NCBI GenBank assembly: GCA_937890485.1
Contig: CALBXN010000047.1
Span: forward strand, 1 to 17,808
Length of the DNA stretch: 17,808 bases
DNA from: an uncultured Treponema sp.
GTDB taxonomy: Bacteria > Spirochaetota > Spirochaetia > Treponematales > Treponemataceae
Direction of reading: 5' to 3'
This document shows positions 7,356 to 14,440 of the stretch, in pieces. A program made the translations under genes and the position numbers. The notes under the pieces are model-generated. The model was not told the DNA's origin, searched no databases, and was given only the letters and a program-made list of their open reading frames with translations. Each line of letters starts with the position of its first letter. The first letter of the stretch is position 1.

Positions 7356-8567
7356 ATGAAGAAATTGTTATTTATCTTATCTTTGTTTACATTTCTATTT
7401 TTGGGATGTGATAATTTAGCAAATAGCGGTGAAGATGGAAAAGGTGATGGAAACGACAAGCCATCAATCGAAAATAATTTGCCTGAATCAAAAGGAACAA
7501 ATGAATTAGCAAATAAAACTTTTGAAGATCCAAATACAAAAATTAGATTTAGTTTTTCAAATAGTACTGTTAATACTAGTTCTGCACCAAAAGCAAGTTT
7601 ATCTATTGTTTCTCGCTCTTCTGAAGAGATTTCTAGTGTAGGTTCAAAATTTAATTATTCATTTGATTCAACATCAGATCCTAAAACTTTACAATTTCAG
7701 TTAGCAGGAATTTTTGATGATGATACAAATTCTAACGCTCAATCTTACGAAGAGCAAGTTTCTATGGCTGGATTACAATATGATTTATTAAGTACAGCTC
7801 TTTTGGCTTTATTAAATGGAGATGCTTTATATCAAAGTTTTGCGTCCTTGGGAACAGAATATGTTTCAAAAATTAAAAATTCTGTTACAAGTAAAGCAAA
7901 TAAATATGTATCAACCCAAAAATCAATTTTGAATGATTACTTAAAATCAAAATATGAAAGTGTTATACATTTTAACTACGAATTGAATGAAGAAGCTTTA
8001 ATTCTTACAGAACAATTCAAAGGTGATTTAACTTCTGCCTCAGCAAAATTTGTTGGAGAATACGGAGAAGCAATAATTACTTTGAATGATTATGATAATG
8101 TAATTCCATTTAAAGTAGAAGTTCCAAATGATGAAGATGGATACGATGTATATATCGGAGTTCCAAAAGTAGAAGTATCTACTGAAACTACAGGAACAAT
8201 AACTGTTGATATGTTTTCTTATCCTGGAAATATGTTAGAATCCTCAAAGGAAGTTATTCAAAATATTTCAAGTGAAATTACAGAATCTATTCGAAATACT
8301 TTAATTGAAATTATTTCATCAGATAGTCTTGCAGAAATAAAATCAGAATTAGATTCTTCTAATTCTAGTCCAATAGTAGATGATGCAATTGATGAAGCAA
8401 TTGGTAGTTTTAAATTAAAGGTAAGTTATACAATTTCTGGAAATACATTAACTTTCACTTTTGAAGCAGACGGTTGTCCAAGTTTCTTAACAGGAGCATC
8501 TTATTCAAATTCTTTTGATTTAACATACACACCACTTCTTGGTGCTACATACAATATTGTTCAATAA
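7356..8567 (+). CDS. Lipoprotein of unknown function, serine-rich
   Basis: This 403-residue protein starts with a lipoprotein signal peptide (MKKLLFILSLFTFLFLGCDN). The lipobox LFLGC places the acylated cysteine at residue 18. Anchoring in the outer or inner membrane facing the periplasm is expected. A short Gly/Asp/Lys-rich linker follows (SGEDGKGDGNDKPS). The body is rich in Ser, Asn and Thr, with alternating patterns suggestive of beta structure. I recognise no named domain. The start is fixed by AGGAGG seven bases upstream of the ATG. The gene has its own consensus promoter and a strong terminator, so it appears to be monocistronic. The gene composition is ordinary for the window. It may be abundant, given the regulatory signals, but that is inference. 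Confidence 0.75.
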   Translation: MKKLLFILSLFTFLFLGCDNLANSGEDGKGDGNDKPSIENNLPESKGTNELANKTFEDPNTKIRFSFSNSTVNTSSAPKASLSIVSRSSEEISSVGSKFNYSFDSTSDPKTLQFQLAGIFDDDTNSNAQSYEEQVSMAGLQYDLLSTALLALLNGDALYQSFASLGTEYVSKIKNSVTSKANKYVSTQKSILNDYLKSKYESVIHFNYELNEEALILTEQFKGDLTSASAKFVGEYGEAIITLNDYDNVIPFKVEVPNDEDGYDVYIGVPKVEVSTETTGTITVDMFSYPGNMLESSKEVIQNISSEITESIRNTLIEIISSDSLAEIKSELDSSNSSPIVDDAIDEAIGSFKLKVSYTISGNTLTFTFEADGCPSFLTGASYSNSFDLTYTPLLGATYNIVQ

Positions 8568-8601
8568 TTTAAGTTATCTCTAAACAGATAATTAAAAAAA
8601 T

Positions 8602-8633
8602 CGGCTACGGGTAAATTTGCTCGTAGCCGTTTT
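8602..8633. terminator. Bidirectional terminator between the convergent lipoprotein and ferritin genes
   Basis: CGGCTACG at 8602-8609 and CGTAGCCG at 8622-8629 form a perfect GC-rich 8-bp stem with a 12-nt loop. It is preceded by a run of As and followed by TTTTCTTT, so it has a U-run in either direction. It sits between the two convergent stop codons. Confidence 0.85.
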
Positions 8634-8668
8634 CTTTCTAAGGGAAAAGAAAAATAATTTATGTTTGA

Positions 8669-9184
8669 TTAATCAAAATCATAATCTGGTGGAGAATATT
8701 TTCTGTTTGCAAGTTCGTTATTCAAAATGTATAAACCTGTATTATTTGAGCCAAAAAGTTCCATTCTATCAATTAAGGTGTAAGCGTTTAATTCTTCTTC
8801 ACCCTGTTCTTTTATAAACCAGTTTAAAAAATCCATAGATTTATAATCTTTATATTCCATGGCAACAGAATAAATTTTGTTTATCAATGAAGTTACATAT
8901 TCTTCATGACGCAAACCTTCTTCAAGGGGATCCATAAATTCAACTAATTTAATATCTGGAGCTCCAATGGCTTCAAGTTTTACTTTTGCATTATTGTTTT
9001 GTAAATATTGATAAAACAACATTGCATGATCCATTTCTTCTTTTGCTTGAATTTTATACCAAGATGCAAATCCTGATAAACCTTTTGACTCAAAGAAATT
9101 TGCAAAATCTAAATACAGATAAGCAGAAAACATTTCTTTGTTAATTTGAGTGTTCATTAAAGAAGCAATCTTTTCGTGTAACAT
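8669..9184 (-). CDS. ftnA: Non-haem ferritin, iron storage
   Basis: This is a 171-residue cytoplasmic ferritin, which oxidises Fe(II) at a di-iron centre and stores the mineral inside a 24-subunit shell. The ferroxidase ligands fall at exactly the E. coli FtnA numbers: Glu17, Glu50 and His53 (in AKEEMDHA), Glu94, Gln127 and Glu130 (in KEQGEEE). It is a four-helix bundle of normal length with a short acidic tail ending PPDYDFD. The start is supported by TAGGA just upstream on the minus strand. A 17-bp palindrome lies 34 bp upstream of the start and could be an operator. The gene converges on the lipoprotein gene and shares its terminator. It diverges from the flavoprotein gene. Confidence 0.95.
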   Translation of the reverse strand: MLHEKIASLMNTQINKEMFSAYLYLDFANFFESKGLSGFASWYKIQAKEEMDHAMLFYQYLQNNNAKVKLEAIGAPDIKLVEFMDPLEEGLRHEEYVTSLINKIYSVAMEYKDYKSMDFLNWFIKEQGEEELNAYTLIDRMELFGSNNTGLYILNNELANRKYSPPDYDFD

Positions 9185-9217
9185 ACAATTTCCTAATTTG
9201 ATGGTAGAGTGCTAAAC

Positions 9218-9234
9218 AGTTTGCAACGCAAACT
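9218..9234. promoter_or_regulatory. 17-bp palindrome upstream of ferritin, candidate operator
   Basis: AGTTTGC-AAC-GCAAACT is a perfect 7-3-7 inverted repeat at 9218-9234. It lies in the 158-bp gap between the divergent ferritin and flavoprotein genes. No T-run follows, so it is unlikely to be a terminator. It does not match the Fur box. The binding protein is unknown. Confidence 0.4.
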
Positions 9235-9270
9235 TTCTTATTGTTCCTAAAAAAAGTATAGTTGTGGGAT

Positions 9271-9299
9271 TTTTCAAAATCAAATTTTTATGATATAAT
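9271..9299 (+). promoter_or_regulatory. Extended -10 promoter of the flavoprotein gene
   Basis: TGATATAAT (extended -10, hexamer at 9294-9299) is preceded 17 bp upstream by TTTTCA at 9271-9276. It lies inside the longest possible frame of the downstream gene, which supports the internal ATG at 9343 as the true start. Confidence 0.6.
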
Positions 9300-9342
9300 T
9301 ATTATTAGAGAAAATATTAATTTAATTATAAGGATTTATTTT

Positions 9343-10851
9343 ATGAAGAAAAAAATTATTATTGTTGGTGCAGGAATCTCTGGCCTTAGTGCAGGAGTTT
9401 ATGCAGTTCGTTCAGGTTTTGACGCAGAAATTATAGAGCAACATTTTACCTTTGGTGGATTTTCAACAAGTTGGAAACGCAAAGGATATTATTTTGAAGG
9501 TGGTATGCATTGGCTTACAGGCTCTTCACCTAAAGTTCCTTTAAATAGAGTTTGGAAAGAAACAGGTGCGTTGCAAGAAAATAACCCTGTAGAAAATCGT
9601 GATCCATTTTATACTTTAATTGATGGCGAAAAAAAATTGCGATTCTGGCGTGATTTAAATCGTTTTAAAACTGAACTTTTAGAATTTGCTCCTGAAGATA
9701 AAAAAAATATAAAAAAACTTTGTAGCGATATAAAAGCTTTTAGACATGTAAATATGCCAATGCGAGATGTTAAAGGTCTGAAAACTAAACATCCTTGTAA
9801 ATTAACAATTTCTCAAGCACTTGCAATGTTACCAGCAGGATTAAGATATTTTAGATTAAAAAATACAAGTTATCTCGATTACATTGGAAAGTTTAAAAAT
9901 GAAACTGTACGACATTTATTGCTAAGTATAGTAGGCCATAGATACAATGCTCTTTCATTTATTTATACAATGTCTTCGATTGCAACAGGTGATAGTGGAT
10001 TTCCTCTTGGTGGTTCAATTCGTATGGCACAAAATATGTTAGATACATTTTTATCTCTTGGTGGAAAAATTACTTATAGCACAAAAGTTGAAAAAATTAT
10101 TACAGAAAAATTTATTGATAAAAATAAAATTGAAAAACAAAAAGTAGTTGCAATTAAAACAGATAAAGGTGAAATAAAATGTGATTCTGTTATCGTAACT
10201 CAAGATACAAGAGTTGCAATAGATAATCTTTTTGAAGAAAAAATTGAAACAGACTGGGCTCCTAGAATGCGAAAAAATGTTACTGGTTCAGAAAATGTTT
10301 TTGTTGCCTTAGGTGTAAAAGCAGATTTATCACATTATCCATACTCAATGGTTTTTCCTTTAAAAGAAAAAATTGAATTTGCAGAAAATGAATTTTCAGA
10401 ATTGCGAATTTACAATTACGCAAAGTATTCGGGATTTGCTCCAGAAGGAGGAACTTCTTTAACTTGTATCTTACTTGCTCCATATTATGATTATTGGAAA
10501 AAAGCAAAACTTGATGGAACGTACAAAGAAAAGAAAGATGCTCTTGCTCAAAAATTTATAGAAGCTGTTTCAAAATTTATTCCAGAAGTAACAAAAGAAT
10601 CTGTTGAAGTATATGATGTTGCAACTCCACTAACTTATGAAAGATATTGTTCAGCATATCAAGGTTCTTGGATGTCAATTTGGAAACCTAGAACTTCTAG
10701 ATTTCATTATCCTCAAACAATTAAAAATCTTGAAGGTGTTTATTTTGCAGGACAGCGAATTATGATTCCAGGTGGATTACCAATAGCAGTTTACACAGGT
10801 AGACGAGCTGTGCAACTTGTATGTCGTGATAACGATGTAGAATTTGTATAG
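9343..10851 (+). CDS. FAD-dependent oxidoreductase, phytoene desaturase / retinol saturase-like
   Basis: This flavoprotein of 502 residues begins KKKIIIVGAGISGLSAGVYA, the Rossmann GxGxxG motif that binds FAD. It continues with GGFSTSWKRKGYYFEGGMHW, typical of the CrtI / retinol-saturase family. The C-terminal FAD motif is present as GVYFAGQRIMIPGGLPIAVY. Known relatives desaturate or saturate polyene chains, but no carotenoid gene is nearby and the true substrate is unknown. The ATG at 9343 is chosen over the upstream in-frame start at 9262, because the extended -10 promoter lies between them and because the Rossmann strand follows directly. AAGGA at 9330-9334 is the ribosome site. The gene appears to be monocistronic, ending 65 bp before enolase. 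Confidence 0.82.
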   Translation: MKKKIIIVGAGISGLSAGVYAVRSGFDAEIIEQHFTFGGFSTSWKRKGYYFEGGMHWLTGSSPKVPLNRVWKETGALQENNPVENRDPFYTLIDGEKKLRFWRDLNRFKTELLEFAPEDKKNIKKLCSDIKAFRHVNMPMRDVKGLKTKHPCKLTISQALAMLPAGLRYFRLKNTSYLDYIGKFKNETVRHLLLSIVGHRYNALSFIYTMSSIATGDSGFPLGGSIRMAQNMLDTFLSLGGKITYSTKVEKIITEKFIDKNKIEKQKVVAIKTDKGEIKCDSVIVTQDTRVAIDNLFEEKIETDWAPRMRKNVTGSENVFVALGVKADLSHYPYSMVFPLKEKIEFAENEFSELRIYNYAKYSGFAPEGGTSLTCILLAPYYDYWKKAKLDGTYKEKKDALAQKFIEAVSKFIPEVTKESVEVYDVATPLTYERYCSAYQGSWMSIWKPRTSRFHYPQTIKNLEGVYFAGQRIMIPGGLPIAVYTGRRAVQLVCRDNDVEFV

Positions 10852-10883
10852 AAAAAATTGCAATCTCAAAATCTGCGTATTAT

Positions 10884-10905
10884 CATTATAATATAAACTA
10901 TAATG
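10884..10905. promoter_or_regulatory. Inverted repeat and -10-like sites upstream of enolase
   Basis: CATTATA at 10884-10890 and TATAATG at 10899-10905 form a perfect 7-bp inverted repeat, each arm containing a -10-like TATAAT. The first (10887-10892) is better placed to be the enolase promoter. No convincing -35 at 17 bp is seen. The repeat may be chance in AT-rich DNA. Confidence 0.25.
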
Positions 10906-10916
10906 AGGTAGGAAAT

Positions 10917-12209
10917 ATGAAAAATTGCGAGATTGCTAAAATTATCGGAAGAGAAATTATTGATTCAAGAGGAAATCCAACTGTAGAAGCAGAGGTTCAT
11001 TTTGTAAATGGAATTTTTGCAAGAGCCTCTGTACCAAGTGGTGCATCAACTGGAGAATACGAAGCATACGAACTACGGGACAAAGAAAAAAATCGCTTTC
11101 ATGGGCAAGGTGTTTCAAAAGCAGTAGAGAATATTAACACGATTATAAATGAAGCATTGCAAGGAATGGATGCAAGTAACATTTATTCAATTGATAAAAA
11201 AATGAAAGAAATCGATGGTACTAAGGATAAATCTAATCTTGGTGCAAATGCAATTTTGGCGGTTTCAATTGCGTCTGTAAAAGCAAGTGCAGCTTCTTAT
11301 CATATGAGTGTTTACAAATTTCTTGGTGGATTAATCTCAAAAAATATGCCAATTCCAATGATGAATATTTTAAACGGTGGAGTTCATGCTTCAAACTCTG
11401 TGGATATTCAAGAGTTTATGATAATGCCAATTGGTGCAAATAGTTTTAGAGAAGCACTTAGATGGTGCGTTGAAGTTTATCAAACATTAAAAATAATTTT
11501 GAAAGAAAAAGGCTTATCAACTTCTGTAGGTGATGAAGGTGGCTTTGCTCCTGATTTAAAAAATGAAGAAGAAGTTTTAGATTTGATTTTACAAGCAATT
11601 ACAAAATCAGGATATAAACCAGGAAAAGATTTTATGATTGCATTAGATGCTGCAAGTAGCGAATGGAAAACTAATCATAACGGAAAATACAAAATGCCAA
11701 AATCTGGCAGAGAATTTTCTACAGAAGAATTAATTTATTTTTGGAAAAAATTAGTTGATAAGTATCCGATTATTTCTATTGAAGATCCTCTTGATGAAAA
11801 CGATTGGGAAGGTTGGAAAGAAATTACAAAAGTTCTTGGTGATAGAATTCAACTTGTAGGTGATGATTTATTTGTTACAAATACAAAACGTTTGCAAAAA
11901 GGAATTGAAGAAAATTGTGCTAACTCAATTTTAATTAAGCCTAATCAAATTGGTTCTGTTTCAGAAACTATTGACGCAGTATTGATGGCAAAGAAAGCAG
12001 GAATGAATACAATAATTTCTCATCGCTCTGGAGAAACGGAAGAAACTTTTATTTCAGATTTAGCAGTTGCTCTTAATGCTGGACAAATAAAAACAGGAGC
12101 TCCATGTAGAAGTGAGCGAGTTGCAAAATATAATCAGTTGCTAAGAATAGAAGAAGAGTTAGGTAAGATATCAGAATTCATTGGAAATATATTTAAAGGC
12201 AAAAAATAA
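10917..12209 (+). CDS. eno: Enolase (phosphopyruvate hydratase)
   Basis: Enolase converts 2-phosphoglycerate to phosphoenolpyruvate in glycolysis and gluconeogenesis and needs Mg2+. The protein is full length at 430 residues. The N-terminal domain contains the mobile loop SGASTGEYEAYELRD. The barrel holds GDEGGFAPD (general acid/base region), the Mg ligands in ALDAASSEW, SIEDPLDENDW and VGDDLFVTN, the catalytic lysine in ILIKPNQIGS, and the SHRSGETEE loop. The C-terminus ends GAPCRSERVAKYNQLLRIEE. GAGGTAGGA precedes the ATG by a short spacer. All motifs appear intact. It is flanked by unrelated genes on the same strand rather than by other glycolysis genes. Confidence 0.98.
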   Translation: MKNCEIAKIIGREIIDSRGNPTVEAEVHFVNGIFARASVPSGASTGEYEAYELRDKEKNRFHGQGVSKAVENINTIINEALQGMDASNIYSIDKKMKEIDGTKDKSNLGANAILAVSIASVKASAASYHMSVYKFLGGLISKNMPIPMMNILNGGVHASNSVDIQEFMIMPIGANSFREALRWCVEVYQTLKIILKEKGLSTSVGDEGGFAPDLKNEEEVLDLILQAITKSGYKPGKDFMIALDAASSEWKTNHNGKYKMPKSGREFSTEELIYFWKKLVDKYPIISIEDPLDENDWEGWKEITKVLGDRIQLVGDDLFVTNTKRLQKGIEENCANSILIKPNQIGSVSETIDAVLMAKKAGMNTIISHRSGETEETFISDLAVALNAGQIKTGAPCRSERVAKYNQLLRIEEELGKISEFIGNIFKGKK

Positions 12210-12218
12210 AAACTGTGA

Positions 12219-12247
12219 TTTACTTATTTTGATATTTGATTTATCAT
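12219..12247 (+). promoter_or_regulatory. Promoter of the isomerase-like gene, placed for a leaderless mRNA
   Basis: TTTACT at 12219-12224 and TATCAT at 12242-12247 are separated by 17 bp. The ATG at 12254 begins exactly 7 bases after the end of the -10. This is the usual distance to the transcription start, so the mRNA could begin with AUG. No Shine-Dalgarno sequence is visible. Confidence 0.45.
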
Positions 12248-12253
12248 TTAATT

Positions 12254-13126
12254 ATGAATTTATCAAATACAAAAGAAAGTAAATTGCATTTTGGAATGCC
12301 AACTCTAATAGAATTAAATTCTCTAAAAGAAAATATAGAACTTTGCAAAAAATTAAAATTAAATTTCATCGAATTAAATATGAACATTCCTTTATTTTCT
12401 GTTTTAGGAATTGAAGATGAAAATAATTTTGAATTAAAAAAAATTATTGAAGAATTAAATTTTTATCAAAAGGAATTTGGAATTTATTTTACAATTCATC
12501 TTGATGAAAATTTTAATTTTGCAGATTCAAATATTTATATTAAAAATGCATATTTAAAAACTTTAAAAGCTGTAATAAAAAATTCTAAAAAAATAAATTG
12601 TCCAATAATAAATATGCATTTAAACAAAGGAATTTATTTTACTCTTCCAACTGAAAAAGTTTTTTTATTTGAAAAATATAAAGAAGAATTTAATAATTCC
12701 CTTGAAGAATTTATAAAATTTTGTAACTGTGAAATTTCAGATTCAAATATTTTTATTTCGATTGAAAATACAGATGGCTGGACAGACTTTGAAAAAAAAT
12801 CTATAGAAAAAATTTTAATGAATAAAAATTTTTCACTTACTTTTGATATTGGACATTCACAAGCTATTGGAAATATTGACCAAGATTTTATTTTAAAAAA
12901 TAAATCAAAGTTAAAACATTTTCATATTCATGATGGAACTTTACCGAATGTAACAACAAAGCAGTTTGGCAAAAATCACTTACAACTAGGAACTGGAAAT
13001 ATAAATTTAAAAGAAAAAATTTATCTTGCAAAAGAAACAAATTCTAGATGTGTTATAGAAACTAAAACAGTTGAATCATTAGTAGAAAGTGTAAAATGGA
13101 TAACAAAATCTCTTGACACTTTTTAA
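12254..13126 (+). CDS. Sugar-phosphate isomerase/epimerase-like TIM-barrel protein
   Basis: This 290-residue cytoplasmic protein has the order of the AP-endonuclease-2 / xylose-isomerase-like TIM barrel. HFGMPTLIEL is followed by the strand ending in FIELNMN, then IYFTIHLDEN, IINMHLNKG, FISIENTDGW, LTFDIGHSQA, FHIHDG and RCVIETK. The His, Glu and Asp residues at strand ends (IHLDE, MHLN, SIENTD, DIGHSQ, HIHDG, IETK) are typical metal ligands for this fold. Substrate is unknown. The gene is even more A/T-rich than its neighbours. The start is set at ATG 12254, since the in-frame TTG at 12236 lies within the promoter spacer. There is no ribosome-binding site, consistent with a leaderless transcript. 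It lies between enolase and a TrmB-like regulator, but functional linkage is not shown. Confidence 0.8.
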   Translation: MNLSNTKESKLHFGMPTLIELNSLKENIELCKKLKLNFIELNMNIPLFSVLGIEDENNFELKKIIEELNFYQKEFGIYFTIHLDENFNFADSNIYIKNAYLKTLKAVIKNSKKINCPIINMHLNKGIYFTLPTEKVFLFEKYKEEFNNSLEEFIKFCNCEISDSNIFISIENTDGWTDFEKKSIEKILMNKNFSLTFDIGHSQAIGNIDQDFILKNKSKLKHFHIHDGTLPNVTTKQFGKNHLQLGTGNINLKEKIYLAKETNSRCVIETKTVESLVESVKWITKSLDTF

Positions 13127-13141
13127 AACCCTTTGTACTGT
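13113..13141 (+). promoter_or_regulatory. Promoter of the TrmB-like regulator gene
   Basis: A consensus -35 TTGACA lies at 13113-13118 and TACTGT at 13136-13141, with a 17-bp spacer. The -35 overlaps the end of the upstream gene. The palindromic operator begins 5 bp after the -10, so a bound repressor would block the transcription start. Confidence 0.6.
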
Positions 13142-13146
13142 TTAAA

Positions 13147-13169
13147 TAGTAGTTCTTTTTAGAACTACA
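13147..13169. promoter_or_regulatory. Palindromic operator at the TrmB-like gene
   Basis: TAGTAGTTCT, a TTTT loop, then AGAACTACA. The inner 8-bp arms (13149-13156 and 13161-13168) pair perfectly. The same palindrome, with one change, lies at the same distance from TTGACA upstream of diaminopimelate dehydrogenase at 16812-16835. It could form a hairpin in RNA but has no terminator T-run. Confidence 0.75.
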
Positions 13170-13191
13170 TGTTTATCAAAAAGGAATTGTG

Positions 13192-13887
13192 ATGACTTCA
13201 TCTTTAATAGAAAACTTAACCGCATTTAATCTTACTCGTCAAGAAGCTTTAATTTATATAGAGTTTTTATCACATGGCGAAATGTCTGGCTATGAAGTAG
13301 CAAAGGAAACAGGAATTTCTAGATCTAATGTTTATTCTGCTTTGCAAAGTCTTGCAGAAAAAGGAGCTCTTTATTTAATTGAAGGTGAAAGCACAAAATA
13401 TACTCCAGTTCCTGTAAAGATTTTCTTGAAAAATACTATTTCTGAATTGCAAAAAAAAGCTAAGTTGATAGAAAAAGAAACTCCAAAACAAAGGGAAAAT
13501 AAAGAAGGCTATATTACAATTTTAGGTGCAAAAAATATTGAAAATAAAATTCGCCAAATGCTTGAAAACGCAAAAGAAAGAATTTATTTTATGGCAGATA
13601 AAGAAGTTTTATCTTGCTTTCAAAAAGAAATAGAGGATTTACTCCTTTCAGAAAAAAAAGTTGTTATCCTTTCTGATTTTGATGATTTTTCAATGTTAAA
13701 GGGAATTATCTTTCATAAAACTCAAACAGAAGAAAATCAAATTCGCTTAATTGTAGATTCAAGTTTTGTATTAACAGGAACGATTTCTGGTAGCGAACAC
13801 GACACTTGTCTTTACTCAGGACAACAAAATCTTGTTAATTTGATGAAAGAAGCTTTGAAAAATAAAATTGAGTTGTTGGGAAAGTAA
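13192..13887 (+). CDS. TrmB-family transcriptional regulator
   Basis: This 231-residue DNA-binding protein has an N-terminal winged helix. The region reads FNLTRQEALIYIEFLSHGEM SGYEVAKETG, then ISRSNVYSALQSLAEKGALY, which is the TrmB signature (residues about 10-60). A short coiled-coil linker (residues about 85-105) leads to a C-terminal phospholipase-D-like domain (about 108-228) used by TrmB proteins for ligand sensing and dimerisation. GTG at 13189 and ATG at 13192 are adjacent in frame. AAGGAA at 13181-13186 suits the ATG better. Its own promoter carries a palindrome that also occurs upstream of diaminopimelate dehydrogenase, so it is a plausible autorepressor and regulator of that gene. 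The ligand is unknown. TrmB proteins of archaea sense sugars, but this should not be carried over. Confidence 0.85.
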   Translation: MTSSLIENLTAFNLTRQEALIYIEFLSHGEMSGYEVAKETGISRSNVYSALQSLAEKGALYLIEGESTKYTPVPVKIFLKNTISELQKKAKLIEKETPKQRENKEGYITILGAKNIENKIRQMLENAKERIYFMADKEVLSCFQKEIEDLLLSEKKVVILSDFDDFSMLKGIIFHKTQTEENQIRLIVDSSFVLTGTISGSEHDTCLYSGQQNLVNLMKEALKNKIELLGK

Positions 13888-13920
13888 ATTCTTCCAAAGT
13901 ATCAATTTGAAACAAATGTT

Positions 13921-13942
13921 ATTGCAAGAGACTCTATGCAAT
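13921..13942. terminator. Imperfect hairpin between the convergent TrmB-like and XRE genes
   Basis: ATTGCAAGAG and CTCTATGCAAT pair with one bulged A around a single central base. The hairpin lies 33 bp after the regulator stop and 31 bp before the minus-strand XRE gene end. No clear U-run follows, so the terminator call is weak. Confidence 0.35.
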
Positions 13943-13973
13943 CTTAAAATTGTCATTTTCATGAAGACCAGAA

Positions 13974-14285
13974 TTACTTAGCAGGATCAATATGTTCTAT
14001 AAATACATCTATTTCATTGGAAATTCGTTGCATAAGAGATGCTTTCTCTCTGGCCATACGCTCTTTTTTCTGATTTGAAACTGAAAATAATTCTATCGTG
14101 TCCATTTGAAGTGCCTCAGCAAGTTTTTCTATCATTTCAACGGATGGAAATTGTCTCTCTGCTTCAATCTTGGAAATATAGTTGGCAGCACTCCCTGTTT
14201 TTTCGGCGAGGTCTATTTGCGAAAGTCCAAGTTCTTTGCGGCGAAACTTCATATTGTAGGATAAAACAGTTCTTATATTTGTCAT
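13974..14285 (-). CDS. XRE-family (Cro/CI-type) helix-turn-helix regulator
   Basis: This small 103-residue DNA-binding protein has the helix-turn-helix in residues about 12-65: NMKFRRKELGLSQIDLAEKT, then GSAANYISKIEAERQFPSVE. The LSQxxLA and YISxxExxxxxPS features are classic. The C-terminal 35 residues (KKERMAREKASLMQRISNEI) form a charged helix that may dimerise. There is no metal- or peptidase-domain fusion. It diverges from a lipoprotein gene with 155 bp between starts, so it may control that gene as well as itself. Its -10 overlaps a perfect 14-bp palindrome. The start ATG is preceded only by a weak ribosome site. Gene composition is slightly richer in G+C than the genes to its left. Confidence 0.88.
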   Translation of the reverse strand: MTNIRTVLSYNMKFRRKELGLSQIDLAEKTGSAANYISKIEAERQFPSVEMIEKLAEALQMDTIELFSVSNQKKERMAREKASLMQRISNEIDVFIEHIDPAK

Positions 14286-14301
14286 ATTTCACACTATTAA
14301 G

Positions 14302-14337
14302 TATAATTAATTATAAAACCATATGTTATTCAATCAA
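14302..14337 (-). promoter_or_regulatory. XRE promoter with overlapping palindrome
   Basis: On the minus strand TTGATT (plus 14332-14337) and TATAAT (plus 14310-14315) are separated by 16 bp. The -10 is one arm of the perfect 14-bp palindrome TATAATTAATTATA at 14302-14315, a candidate operator. In such AT-rich DNA it could be chance. Confidence 0.45.
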
Positions 14338-14344
14338 ATAGGTA

Positions 14345-14373
14345 TTTACAACAATCTTTTAATGCTATATAAT
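14345..14373 (+). promoter_or_regulatory. Promoter of the CsgG-like/TPR lipoprotein gene
   Basis: TTTACA at 14345-14350 and a perfect TATAAT at 14368-14373 are separated by 17 bp. Initiation near 14380 gives a leader of about 60 nt and excludes the upstream in-frame ATG at 14372 as a start. Confidence 0.75.
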
Positions 14374-14440
14374 GAAAAAAAATATAAAAAATAGACTTAT
14401 TAGGTTTGTTTTTTATAAAATATGCCTATTTGGAGGAATT

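Noticed and set aside
8617..8817. 66-codon plus-strand frame over the ferritin end
   Set aside because: It overlaps the terminator and the ferritin gene, whose active-site residues are all intact on the other strand.
9262..9342. Longer N-terminus for the flavoprotein
   Set aside because: The extended -10 promoter lies inside it, and the FAD-binding strand begins right after the ATG at 9343.
13149..13168. Hairpin at 13149-13168 as a terminator of the isomerase-like gene
   Set aside because: The Ts lie in the loop, not after the stem, and the same palindrome with the same promoter spacing recurs upstream of another gene, so an operator is the better reading.
14372..14440. Longer N-terminus for the lipoprotein
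   Set aside because: Its ATG overlaps the perfect -10 hexamer. A GGAGG site and a normal lipoprotein signal peptide begin at 14441.
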